From: JAKACA01 sp049510975
Lineage (GTDB): Bacteria > Actinomycetota > Acidimicrobiia > Acidimicrobiales > Bog-793
NCBI GenBank assembly: GCA_049510975.1
Contig: JBEKYM010000020.1
Span: 62,001 to 126,000 of the forward strand
DNA: 64,000 nt
Direction: 5' to 3'
Each line of letters opens with the position of its first letter. Within the stretch, counting starts at the first letter, position 1. Made by a program: the position numbers and the translations under genes. Positions 52,333 to 60,407 of the stretch are shown here, piece by piece. Below the pieces are notes generated by a model. The model made no database searches, was not told the DNA's origin, and saw only the letters and a program-made list of their open reading frames with translations.

Positions 52333-52501
52333 TTCTCCGGGCTCGTCATGGGTGGTGTGCGAGGCACTGCTCTCATCGTGCTCGGAGCTGTGGATCCCGA
52401 ACCAGACCGCCGTGTCCTCCCTTGCCATTCAGTACAAGGCGAACGCCGCACGGAGCGTTACGGGTTCCGCCAGGACTGCGATCCCCCACCCGCTTGCGGC
52501 G

Positions 52502-52837
52502 TCAACGGGAGACCGCTTGCCGAATGCGGTCGGCAAGGACCCGGGAGAAGGTGTTGATGGTGAACTGCAACCCGGAGCTGTGCTGCAGGGCCAGCACCAA
52601 GCCTCCGGCGCCTCGTAAGGCGGCCAGTCGCTTGTCGGGCACGACGCTCAGCTCCTGCAGCGGGAGCAACTGAGCCAACTTGGCGTGCGACCCTCGCTGC
52701 AGTGCCTCGAGCCCCCCGGCGGTGGCCTTCCCCTCGAGCACGGTCGGCGAGAAGAGGCCAAGCTCCTCGGGCAGCACCACGATCAGCACCCGGTGGTTGA
52801 GTGTGCCCTGGTAGAGGACGACCGGAATGTTGAACAT
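52502..52837 (-). CDS. hypothetical protein fragment without a proper upstream start
   Basis: The ORF from ATG 52837 gives 111 residues (NIPVVLYQGTLNHRVLIVVL, GGLVLALQHSSGLQFTINTF). The same frame continues to look coding upstream to 52951 (QKSLLLLAAEQYSFHGVQTY, ALGSVRKGGTIPLMF) until TAA at 52955-52957, but contains no ATG, GTG or TTG. A GTG at 52953 lies one base out of frame, so a single-base deletion near the start would explain this. The composition suggests a beta-rich domain such as a PH-like fold. I do not recognise a family. It converges with the 51655 gene across the strong terminator. Confidence 0.5.
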   Translation of the reverse strand: MFNIPVVLYQGTLNHRVLIVVLPEELGLFSPTVLEGKATAGGLEALQRGSHAKLAQLLPLQELSVVPDKRLAALRGAGGLVLALQHSSGLQFTINTFSRVLADRIRQAVSR

Positions 52838-52986
52838 CAGCGGGATCGTCCCACCCTTGCGAACCGAGCCAAGTGCGTAAGTCTGGACGCCGTGAAAGCT
52901 GTACTGCTCTGCGGCAAGAAGGAGCAGGCTCTTCTGGGTCGCGATGGCGTCACCTTACTCCCGCCCCGCCGTCCCGGAGGCGCTTC

Positions 52987-53817
52987 CTATCCCGAGAGGG
53001 CGCTCTCGGCGATCACGGCGTGTTGTGTCGAGTCCCCAACTGCAAAGCAGAGCGATGACGTACACGAGACGCCCGCCAGGCCGGTCAGACTTGCCGGGAG
53101 CCCCACCGATGTCCACGTCGTTCCGCCATCAGAAGTGGACACCACGACTGCAGGTTGTGACGGCCGATATCCGACCGCCAGGCAGTCCGAAACGCTCACG
53201 CAGGAGACGCCGGTCATGACCCAGGTACCGGACGGCAGGGTCTGATCGGTCCACGTCGCTCCCCCATTGCTCGTGACCGCCACGCTTCCGGCCGCGTCGC
53301 CCCCAACAGTCCAGCAATCCGAAGCGCTCAGGCAGGAGATGCTCCCGAGGGGACCGCTGGGAGTCCCGGCCGGCAGGCTTTGTGCCACCCACGTCGCGCC
53401 CCCGTTGGTGGTGCCGACGACGGCGGCATCGTCGAGCGGGGTGCCTCCAACGGCCTCGCAGTCCAACGTCGTCACGCAAGAGATCCCGAACAGACCGCTC
53501 GTGTCGCTCGGAAGTCTCTGCCGCTTCCAGACAGCTCCCCCATCAGTGGTGGCGAGGACTCCGCCCCCGCCGGGACCGAAGTTGGCCGTCTGGTCGCTCA
53601 CGACCCAGCAGTGCAGCGCGCTCGGGCACGAGATGCCGTTCGGGGAGATGGACAGGGGGAGCTTCTTCCCGATGCTCAACTCCGACGCGTCGGCTCCGCC
53701 CGAGACGGCGGGGTCTTGACCGATCGCACCCGCCGCAGCAGAACCCGCCACCAGAAACGAACCCAGCAGCACCAGGCTGCTGACAGACAGCCGAAACAGC
53801 CGGAGGCGCCAGGTCAC
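52987..53817 (-). CDS. exported protein with beta-propeller (BNR/YCF48-like) repeats
   Basis: 276 residues from GTG 53817, which gives an N-terminal signal/anchor (LFRLSVSSLVLLGSFLVAGS). The frame upstream to 54051 is not protein-like. At least four repeats of about 46 residues follow, of the form GISC.....CxVVG....AVVxTxxGGxTW: NGISCPSALHCWVVSD, FGISCVTTLDCEAVGG, GSISCLSASDCWTVGG, TGVSCVSVSDCLAVGY, AGVSCTSSLCFAVGD. Each has two Cys four to six residues apart, probably disulphides within each blade. It may be a surface-exposed sensor or binding protein. Ligand unknown. Confidence 0.72.
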   Translation of the reverse strand: MTWRLRLFRLSVSSLVLLGSFLVAGSAAAGAIGQDPAVSGGADASELSIGKKLPLSISPNGISCPSALHCWVVSDQTANFGPGGGGVLATTDGGAVWKRQRLPSDTSGLFGISCVTTLDCEAVGGTPLDDAAVVGTTNGGATWVAQSLPAGTPSGPLGSISCLSASDCWTVGGDAAGSVAVTSNGGATWTDQTLPSGTWVMTGVSCVSVSDCLAVGYRPSQPAVVVSTSDGGTTWTSVGLPASLTGLAGVSCTSSLCFAVGDSTQHAVIAESALSG

Positions 53818-54004
53818 GCGCCCCTGGAACCGTGCGATGTGATGACCTCGGGGATTCGCGCCGGGGGACGCAGAGAAGGCCGCACGCAAGCGAGGGTAGC
53901 TCCTCGGCGATGGCGCACCGCCGAGCCGTGAAGCGATCGCCCTGTCTGCTTGCGCCGAACTACGCAACCTGAGCTGGCAGGCAGGGAGCCCCGCCGGCGC
54001 GAAC

Positions 54005-54574
54005 ATGGAACCCATGACCGACCAACCGGCCCGCTGGAGCCAGGCAACCATCTATCCCGACATGTGGGCCGATCCCGACGACGACCCCCGCAATAGCGAA
54101 GGAGTCAGTCCGGACGGCGAGCTTGCGACGCTGGACGACTACGTCTCTCACTACCGGATGACCTTGCGGATGAAGTGCGACGGACTGGATGCAGAGCAAA
54201 TGGCCCGCAGATCCGTTCCGCCGTCGACGATGTCACTGCTCGGCTTGATTCGTCACCTCGCCGAGGCGGAACGAGCCTGGCGCAACTGGATCGGCGACGG
54301 AGATCCCCTGCCGAAGGTGTACGTCGAGCGTGACGCCGACTTCGACAACGCCGTCGCCGAGCAAGCCGAGGTCGATGCTGCATACTCCGCTCTCGCCCGC
54401 GAGCAGGCCGCCACGGACGCCGCTCTCGCCCAACACCCGGATCTGGGCGAGCGGCTGGGGAAGGACGGGATCGCCGTTCGGGAGCTGATGGTGCACAGGA
54501 TCGAGGAGTACGCCCGCCACTGCGGGCACGCCGACCTTCTCCGAGAGTGCATTGACGGGCGGGTCGGCCAATGA
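54005..54574 (+). CDS. DinB-like (DUF664) protein
   Basis: 189 residues from ATG 54005, or 186 from ATG 54014; neither has a clear ribosome site. The four-helix bundle of DinB/DUF664 proteins is visible: LDDYVSHYRMTLRMKCDGLD, SLLGLIRHLAEAERAWRNWI with a metal His, and MVHRIEEYARHCGHADLLRE with the second and third His. It begins inside the non-coding upstream part of the minus-strand propeller ORF. DinB-superfamily enzymes include mycothiol- and bacillithiol-dependent transferases; the role here is open. Confidence 0.85.
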   Translation: MEPMTDQPARWSQATIYPDMWADPDDDPRNSEGVSPDGELATLDDYVSHYRMTLRMKCDGLDAEQMARRSVPPSTMSLLGLIRHLAEAERAWRNWIGDGDPLPKVYVERDADFDNAVAEQAEVDAAYSALAREQAATDAALAQHPDLGERLGKDGIAVRELMVHRIEEYARHCGHADLLRECIDGRVGQ

Positions 54575-54821
54575 CGAGGAGTGCCGTCCCACGGATTCGG
54601 CGTACGGCAACGGGTTGGCGGCTGTATGCCGGAATTTCGACGACGCACAACCGCGCCTGACGCGAACGAACCACGGCGGGCGATCTGACGGCATCAGGCT
54701 GCCACCAGCGCATCGCGGGCACCTCAAGTCTCGGGACTCGTCACGGTGTAACTGCCCCTGCGGGCAATCGCAGCCCGGTGACCAGCTTGGGCGAGCACGG
54801 CTCGCGGCCCGGTTGTTCTGC

Positions 54822-57011
54822 CTAGCGACTCTCCGTCAGGAGCGCGTAGAGCCCGCCGACAACCGGCCGAGCTCGGTCGAAGACCGGCCAAACGAGCACC
54901 TGAGCGCCGGTCGTCGTCCAATACGTATCGCTGAAGGGCACCCGTTGGGGCGTTTCGTTGATGTAACGGGCCATGCCGGCGATCATCTCGTGCGCGACCG
55001 GGAAGTCGCTCAGCCACGCCACCGTCCAACCTTGCCAGGCGACCCGTGTCCAGTGCGGCACCGCCGACTCGAAGGGCAGCCCGTAACGTTCCATCTGCTG
55101 GCTGTACCAAGCAGCCTGGATGGCGGTCAGGGCGCTCGGGACGAGGTCGGTACCGATGAGGCGGTCGAGGTAAGCGTTGTAGGTCGTGCCCCACGAGCCC
55201 TTGGCGCCTTGGGTCAGCTCGAGATGCCTGCCGCTCGGGTCCATCGACAGCGCCTGCCATTTGGGGACCAGTGACTGCGCCGTGCTCGTCCAGTGTGATG
55301 CCGCGGTCCCGTCGCCGAGGCGGGCGAAGATCTTGCCGGCAGCCCCGAGGCCGATGATCCCTAGCAATCCGAGGTTGACCGCGTGGTCGAGGCTGTTGAT
55401 GAAGTCGTCAGCGGTGAGTTGCTTCGGAGGGCTCGGGAGCTGGGTGAGCAACCAACCCGCCCACTGCGACCACAGCGTCTGGTAACGGGCGAGGAAACTC
55501 CTTCCCGTAGCCGGGCTCATGCGCTGCGCCAACGCCTCGGCCAGGGCCAGCAGGGCACCGGATTCCTGAACTGGCATCTGCTCGCCCGATGCCGTCGTGG
55601 TCGTGCTGGCGTGGCCGTCAGCGGTCGGGTAGAAGTAGCCGAGGTCGTGAGGAGCCCATGGCGCTTGCCACTCGCCTGACGATGCGTAGGACAGGATCGG
55701 ATCCAGCAACATGGCGAGGAACCCCGGGTCGAGGTAGAGCCAGATCGGGCTGGTGGCCGTGATGCAGTCGACCGTTGAGGTTCCGTTCCCGCTGCCGATC
55801 TCTTTGAGAAACCCCCACGTCTGATTGTCGAGCCCGGTGACGAGCTCGCACGCCCCGTAGGCCTGCAGAGCCGCCAAGGTGCACAGCTGGGCGTAGCCGG
55901 CTCCGGCCTTTGCGGTGGCAGCGGCGATGATCGAGCGGTCCAGCTCGGCGGCGCGACCCCTTGCCTGCGGAGCGTCTCGGAAGAAGTCGTCGACCATGGC
56001 TCCCCACGAGTGCCCCCACTGTCGTGCCCACGCCGGCGGCAAACCGGCACCCATGTACTCGATCACCGGGTTGCGGAGGTGGCCGAGGACGAAGCTCGTT
56101 CCGACCGGAGAGCTGACGGCGCCGAGGTCGTGGCTGTAGCCGAACACGACCGGATCGTCGTCGATGGCGCGGAAGCGAGGGTCGACGGTCGACAGGAGCC
56201 TTCCGGACTCGGCGAACTGCCTCCTCACCCTCCAGTCTCGACCGGACTGATACGACAGCGCCGATCCGTTTGGAGCCGTCGACCACAGCATCGACCCCCA
56301 GGCCGCCATCTGCCCGTGCTCGGTGAAGATCTCTGGACTCGCCAGCTCGATCGTCCAATGGCTCGCGAGGTCGGTCGTGCTCAGCGCCCACTGGATCTCG
56401 TCACTCGTGGTGCCCGAGGCCCATCCGCCGGAGATGTCGGCGTAGAGCTGGACGTCGTGGCTCTGGCCGTCGGTGGCGGACACGGTCGCCGTGACCAAGC
56501 TGAGCGGAACTGACTGGAGCCGAGGATCGCCCGGCTCGATGGGGCTGAGGAATTCGGCCGTCAGGGACACGCCGGCGGCCGCCAGAGTGAAGACGGAACG
56601 GCTGGCCGTGACATGCAGACTCTCCTGGGCCATGTCGGTCATCTCGACATCGCCGGCGAGCGGAGCGCCCGCCCAGACGAAGGGTTTGCCGTCGATCCTG
56701 ACGATCCCAGCAAGCTGGGTCTCCTGGCCGCTCCAGCGCATGGCCCATGTCCCCGGCAGGGTGTCTCCGGGCAACCAGGCGTGGAGGTACGGCGACCGGA
56801 CGGCGAGCGGGACAGCCGGTGGCCGAAAGGGTGCGCCGGTCGAAACGATCACAGGTGAGACACCAGGCGTCAGCGTGGTCGAGGTCGGCGTCTCGGCGGT
56901 GTGAGGCGCCGTCGTGGAGTCGCAGCCGGCGAGCAGCCCTGCCAACAGACCTGTGGCGGGGGCGGCGACCAGCCCACCTCCAGCGAGGGTCAAGAATCGG
57001 CGACGGTCCAT
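54822..57011 (-). CDS. Tat-exported lipoprotein of the glutaminase A (GtaA; DUF4965/DUF5127) type
   Basis: 729 residues from ATG 57011. MDRRRFLTLAGGGLVAAPATG is a twin-arginine signal ending in LLAGC, a lipobox, so the protein is folded inside, exported and lipid-anchored. VPLAVRSPYLHAWLPGDTLP and LAGIVRIDGKPFVWAG match the N-terminal domain of GtaA-like proteins, and the (alpha/alpha)6-like second half has SYASSGEWQAPWAPHDLGYFYP and DFINSLDHAVNLGLLGIIGL. In fungi and some bacteria the group hydrolyses glutamine, but relatives may act on glycans. The true substrate is not clear. Confidence 0.85.
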   Translation of the reverse strand: MDRRRFLTLAGGGLVAAPATGLLAGLLAGCDSTTAPHTAETPTSTTLTPGVSPVIVSTGAPFRPPAVPLAVRSPYLHAWLPGDTLPGTWAMRWSGQETQLAGIVRIDGKPFVWAGAPLAGDVEMTDMAQESLHVTASRSVFTLAAAGVSLTAEFLSPIEPGDPRLQSVPLSLVTATVSATDGQSHDVQLYADISGGWASGTTSDEIQWALSTTDLASHWTIELASPEIFTEHGQMAAWGSMLWSTAPNGSALSYQSGRDWRVRRQFAESGRLLSTVDPRFRAIDDDPVVFGYSHDLGAVSSPVGTSFVLGHLRNPVIEYMGAGLPPAWARQWGHSWGAMVDDFFRDAPQARGRAAELDRSIIAAATAKAGAGYAQLCTLAALQAYGACELVTGLDNQTWGFLKEIGSGNGTSTVDCITATSPIWLYLDPGFLAMLLDPILSYASSGEWQAPWAPHDLGYFYPTADGHASTTTTASGEQMPVQESGALLALAEALAQRMSPATGRSFLARYQTLWSQWAGWLLTQLPSPPKQLTADDFINSLDHAVNLGLLGIIGLGAAGKIFARLGDGTAASHWTSTAQSLVPKWQALSMDPSGRHLELTQGAKGSWGTTYNAYLDRLIGTDLVPSALTAIQAAWYSQQMERYGLPFESAVPHWTRVAWQGWTVAWLSDFPVAHEMIAGMARYINETPQRVPFSDTYWTTTGAQVLVWPVFDRARPVVGGLYALLTESR

Positions 57012-57186
57012 GTTCGAACCTGTCAGGACCATCCTCCGTTTCGACAAGCGATAGCCGAGCATACGAGCGGCGGGCGCCATGCTCGGGTCACGCTCGGGCG
57101 AGTTCGAGTCCCCGTCGCCGTGGGAAGGCATCGTGCCAGTGCCGCCGAACGCCCGATCTGAAGACAACCCCGGCACCGGTCAGCGT

Positions 57187-57615
57187 TCAAAGCCGATTCG
57201 GCGCCACTCCGAGTCGCACGGCACGCGCAGCAGCATGGAGACGCAGGTCCCAAACAGCCACGATGAGCTCGGCGTCGCCAATGGCCAAGGCGCTCGCCAG
57301 GTGAACAGCGTCTGACCCTCGCAAGGCGAGATCGCGGGCCAGCTGGCCGGCGTGGCGTTGAACGGCCAGCGTGAGCTCGACCGGCCTCGTGGCTGCCCAG
57401 TAATCCTCCCAGGCCTGTTCGGCTGCTGTGTGGTCGGACGCGTCGAGAGCATGATTTCGCAGGGCCGCCGCAAGGGCGGCACGCACCTCGGGATAGGCCA
57501 ATCTGCTCGCGACGGCGGCGTCGCATCCGTCCCACAGCTCGGCCGCCAAGTTACTGCCAGCCTCCTCGACGAGCAGCTTCACAAACGCACTCGAGTCGAA
57601 GTACACCAGCGCCAC
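57187..57615 (-). CDS. vapC: PIN-domain toxin, VapC-like
   Basis: 142 residues. The acid residues expected for PIN nucleases are all there: Asp7 in YFDSSAFVK, Glu near 43 in AYPEVRAALA, Asp near 99 in GSDAVHLASALA and Asp near 117 in VAVWDLRLHAAA. The fold length is standard. VapC enzymes cut a few specific RNAs, often tRNA. The gene lies 3 bases after the stop of the antitoxin gene, an operon in the usual order. The RNA target cannot be told from the sequence. Confidence 0.88.
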   Translation of the reverse strand: MALVYFDSSAFVKLLVEEAGSNLAAELWDGCDAAVASRLAYPEVRAALAAALRNHALDASDHTAAEQAWEDYWAATRPVELTLAVQRHAGQLARDLALRGSDAVHLASALAIGDAELIVAVWDLRLHAAARAVRLGVAPNRL

Positions 57616-57618
57616 GAC

Positions 57619-57882
57619 TCAGCGACGCTGCTCGCTGACCAGCGCGGCGACGGACTGGCGAGCGGGGGCACGAGGGCGCCCAGAAGCAATCGGCCGTTGG
57701 GCGCGTGCAGGTCGTGCGATCACACCCTCGGCGCTCAGACGCTCGAGCGTTGCGGTGGCGCTCATGCCGACCAGACGAGCGACCGGCATCCCGCGGTCCG
57801 TGATGACGACCTCGTTCCCGTCGCGTGCCTGCTCAAGCCATTGGCTCAGGTGCGCTCGCAGTTCGCTGATGGCGACGTCCAT
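57619..57882 (-). CDS. vapB: Phd/YefM-type antitoxin paired with VapC
   Basis: 87 residues. The N-terminal DVAISELRAHLSQWLEQARDGNEVVITDRGMPVARLV is the Phd/YefM DNA-binding fold, and the C-terminal 45 residues (Arg/Pro/Ala-rich) are a disordered tail that should wrap the toxin. ATG 57882 is preceded by TACACT ending 7 bases upstream, so the mRNA is probably leaderless. GTACA occurs twice upstream (minus strand, near 57895 and 57920) and may form the operator for autoregulation. Confidence 0.85.
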   Translation of the reverse strand: MDVAISELRAHLSQWLEQARDGNEVVITDRGMPVARLVGMSATATLERLSAEGVIARPARAQRPIASGRPRAPARQSVAALVSEQRR

Positions 57883-57979
57883 GCGACGAAGTGTACATGA
57901 GCCAAGTCACCGGAATGTACTCCAAGTCCTGGCATCAGGAAACGCCCCTCGGTCCACCGACACCCTGCCACGGCGGGGG

Positions 57980-58008
57980 TAGACGCCGAGCGAATCGGCT
58001 TCTATACA
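57980..58008 (+). promoter_or_regulatory. leaderless promoter of the KdpD-like gene
   Basis: TAGACG (57980-57985) and TATACA (58003-58008) are 17 bases apart; GTG 58016 follows after 7 bases. The -10 is the best in the window. Confidence 0.65.
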
Positions 58009-58015
58009 GATAGGT

Positions 58016-59167
58016 GTGGAGTCGCCCATGACGACCGGCCGGTTGCGCACGTACGTCGGGATCGCCCCAGGCGTTGGGAAGACGTATGCGATGCTGCGGG
58101 ACGGGCGCGCCCGGCAGCGGGCCGGAACTGACGTCGTCGTCGCCTACTGGGAGCGTCACGGACGTGAGGCGACCGCTGCTCAGGTGACCGGCTTGGAGCT
58201 GGTCTCCCCCAAGGCCGTCAGCTACCGCGGAGGGACTTTCGAGGAGCTGGACGTCGCCGCGGTTCTCGCCCGTGGTCCGGCCCTGGCGCTCGTGGACGAG
58301 CTTGCCCACGCCAACGTCCCGGGCCAGAGCCACGAGAAACGCTGGGAGGACATCGACGAGCTCCTTGCGAACGGCATCGACGTCTTCACGACCCTCAACG
58401 TCGCCAACATCGACTCGCTCGCCGGCATCGTCTCCCGCGTCACGGGCGCGCATGCGGCCGAGCCCGTTCCTGACGTCTTCGTTCGGGCCGGTGAGATCAA
58501 GCTCGTCGACCTTGCGCCTTCGGTATTACGGCATCGATTGGCCGAAGGTCTCGTCTTTCCCGAGGAACGCGTGGACGCGGCGCTCTCGAGCTACTACCGC
58601 TTCGCCAATCTCGCCGCCCTGCAGGAGGTGGTCCGCCTCTGGCTTGACGCCTCGGTGGCCGATCCCGTAGGTGCGTTCCTGCACGCCCATGGTGCCGTCC
58701 TGCCCCAGCCATGCGACTGCGTCGTCGTCGGCCTTGAGGGGTCGTCCGCCGACGAATGGCTCATCCGCTATGCCGCCCAACTCGCCGAACTGTCGAACGC
58801 GCCCGTCATCGGCGTGCACGTCCGCGACGTCGACAATCTCGGGCGGCCGCCGATCGGCCGACTCGATGAGGATCGGCGACTCCTCCAAGAGCTGCAGGGG
58901 ACGTTGCTGGAGCTGAGGGCGGACGACACCGCCTCCGGACTGGTCGAGGCAGCGCGCACGGCCGGCGCCTCCCAGCTCGTGATCGGGGCTGGGCACCGTT
59001 CCCGGTTCTCACGGGCGTCCAGGAAGACCGTCGTCGCCGCGATCCTCGCAGCCGCTGGCGATCTGCCGGTCCAAGTCGTGAATGTCGGGAAGCCGTCCAC
59101 CGAGAGCACCGGCAAGCCTCGCCAGAGGCAGCTGGCACGGCGCCGGCCGGCCAGGCGACGCGCCTGA
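58016..59167 (+). CDS. stand-alone KdpD sensor domain with UspA-type domain
   Basis: 383 residues from GTG 58016 (or ATG 58028). LRTYVGIAPGVGKTYAMLRDG is the Walker A of the KdpD N-terminal domain, with VVVAYWERHGR, SYRGGTFEELDV, LALVDELAHANVPGQSHEKRWEDI (Walker B) and INVFTTLNVANIDSL-like text. From about residue 235 a universal-stress-like domain follows (CDCVVVGLEGSSADEWLIRY, NAPVIGVHVRD, ASQLVIGAGHRSRFSR). The membrane helices and histidine-kinase part of full KdpD are absent and not encoded next door. It ends in a very basic tail (RQLARRRPARRRA). Perhaps a c-di-AMP or potassium-linked regulator. Promoter: leaderless. Confidence 0.85.
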   Translation: MESPMTTGRLRTYVGIAPGVGKTYAMLRDGRARQRAGTDVVVAYWERHGREATAAQVTGLELVSPKAVSYRGGTFEELDVAAVLARGPALALVDELAHANVPGQSHEKRWEDIDELLANGIDVFTTLNVANIDSLAGIVSRVTGAHAAEPVPDVFVRAGEIKLVDLAPSVLRHRLAEGLVFPEERVDAALSSYYRFANLAALQEVVRLWLDASVADPVGAFLHAHGAVLPQPCDCVVVGLEGSSADEWLIRYAAQLAELSNAPVIGVHVRDVDNLGRPPIGRLDEDRRLLQELQGTLLELRADDTASGLVEAARTAGASQLVIGAGHRSRFSRASRKTVVAAILAAAGDLPVQVVNVGKPSTESTGKPRQRQLARRRPARRRA

Positions 59168-59341
59168 CGGCGGAGGCCTGCCACACCAGCAGGCTGGCCT
59201 CGAAAGCATCGCCGGCACCCGGACGACTTCCTTCCTCGATCCGTCGTGCTCGCTGGTTCGCACAAATCGTCACGGTGGTACTCTGCGCAGCCAAGCGTGA
59301 AGCGACCGGGCAGGTCGAGGTCCGAAAGCAGGTAGGTCACG

Positions 59342-60232
59342 ATGTCATCGGACGGGGTTCTGGCACTGGCCGTCACGACCCAAAATTCACCGACGGTGCT
59401 CGGGGGCACCGTGAACGCCGTCGTGAACATCACGGGAAACCCTGACCGCAAGGTCAGAGCGGCCAAGGTGCGGTTGGTCCGGACCACCCTGCACCGGTAC
59501 ACCGACATCGACGTCGTGGCGGGCCATGGCAGTCACGACAGCCTTGTGCACGAAGACGTCGTCGTCACTGAGGTGCCGATCGTGTTCGCCGATGGAAAGG
59601 TGGTGCCGGGCGAGCACGTCGTCAGCCTTCGCGTTCCGGAGGACGGTCTGCCCTCCGCGAGCGATCAGGTGAAGTGGTCGGTCAGAGCGATCATCGATCG
59701 GCATCTCGGCATCGACGTGAAGGCGGTGGCACCGGTCGAGGTGCTCGTGGGCCCGGAGCGTTTTGCCGTCGAGGCGACCGCCGAAACCCGCTACAACGGT
59801 GAGCGTTGCATCGACCTCGAGCTGTCCACCCGCACGTTCCGCCCTGGCGAGACCATCACCGGCAACATCCTCCTCCGGCCGACAAAGGCGATGACGGTGA
59901 CCAAGCTCGCCGTCTTCTTTGCTGCGACTGTCCCGGCCAAGAAAGGGCTGGAGGCCCAAGTGGTGGCTCCAAAAGTTGTGCTCGATGAGCGTGTTGAACT
60001 CCAGGCGGGCGATGCAAAGGACGTTGCGTTTGACCTGACGCTGCCAGACGACGCCGCCCCGACGGTTCGCGGAAGCATGACGACCCCTCCCTGCCATTCC
60101 ATCAACTCCTGGGATGTTGGAGCCGAGGCGTGGTGCGACCTTTCGGCCGACGACAAGACCGAGACCAAGGGCTTCGTCTACCTCGGCGTCAACGTGTACA
60201 ACACCGACGTGGGTCCGCCCGGACAACCCTGA
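59342..60232 (+). CDS. SpoOM / arrestin-like protein
   Basis: 296 residues; AGGTAGG upstream of ATG 59342. Two beta-sandwich arrestin domains: the first with GGTVNAVVNITGNPDRKVRAAKV and VVSLRVPEDGLPSASDQVKWS, the second with IDLELSTRTFRPGETITGNIL and VAFDLTLPDDAAPTVRGSMT, then SWDVGAEAWCDLS. This matches the SpoOM family, in bacilli a control protein of sporulation and elsewhere of unknown role. No other sporulation gene is seen. It lies 174 bases after the KdpD-like gene. Confidence 0.8.
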   Translation: MSSDGVLALAVTTQNSPTVLGGTVNAVVNITGNPDRKVRAAKVRLVRTTLHRYTDIDVVAGHGSHDSLVHEDVVVTEVPIVFADGKVVPGEHVVSLRVPEDGLPSASDQVKWSVRAIIDRHLGIDVKAVAPVEVLVGPERFAVEATAETRYNGERCIDLELSTRTFRPGETITGNILLRPTKAMTVTKLAVFFAATVPAKKGLEAQVVAPKVVLDERVELQAGDAKDVAFDLTLPDDAAPTVRGSMTTPPCHSINSWDVGAEAWCDLSADDKTETKGFVYLGVNVYNTDVGPPGQP

Positions 60233-60372
60233 TACCTGCGGTATCGAGGCGGACCTGTCGAGCCGCCGCTTCGCCGTGTGGTTTCCGCCAACTCCCGACG
60301 TGGGTCCCCTGCGCGTATCTGCGAATGCATCCTCGAGGCGGGTTCGGTCGGTGGCCACTTGGAACCAGGTGG

Positions 60373-60401
60373 ATGACGGCCGGCTCTGGGGCGGAGATAA
60401 T
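60373..60401 (+). promoter_or_regulatory. leaderless promoter of the second cyclase-ATPase gene
   Basis: ATGACG (60373-60378) and GATAAT (60396-60401) are 17 bases apart, and GTG 60408 follows 6 bases after the -10. No ribosome site at the proper distance (GGAG is 12 bases away). Confidence 0.55.
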
Positions 60402-60407
60402 CGGGAA

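Noticed and set aside
57100..57125. GTTCGAGTCC, resembling a tRNA T-loop
   Set aside because: The flanking bases do not form a 5-bp T stem and no anticodon or D arm can be drawn upstream.
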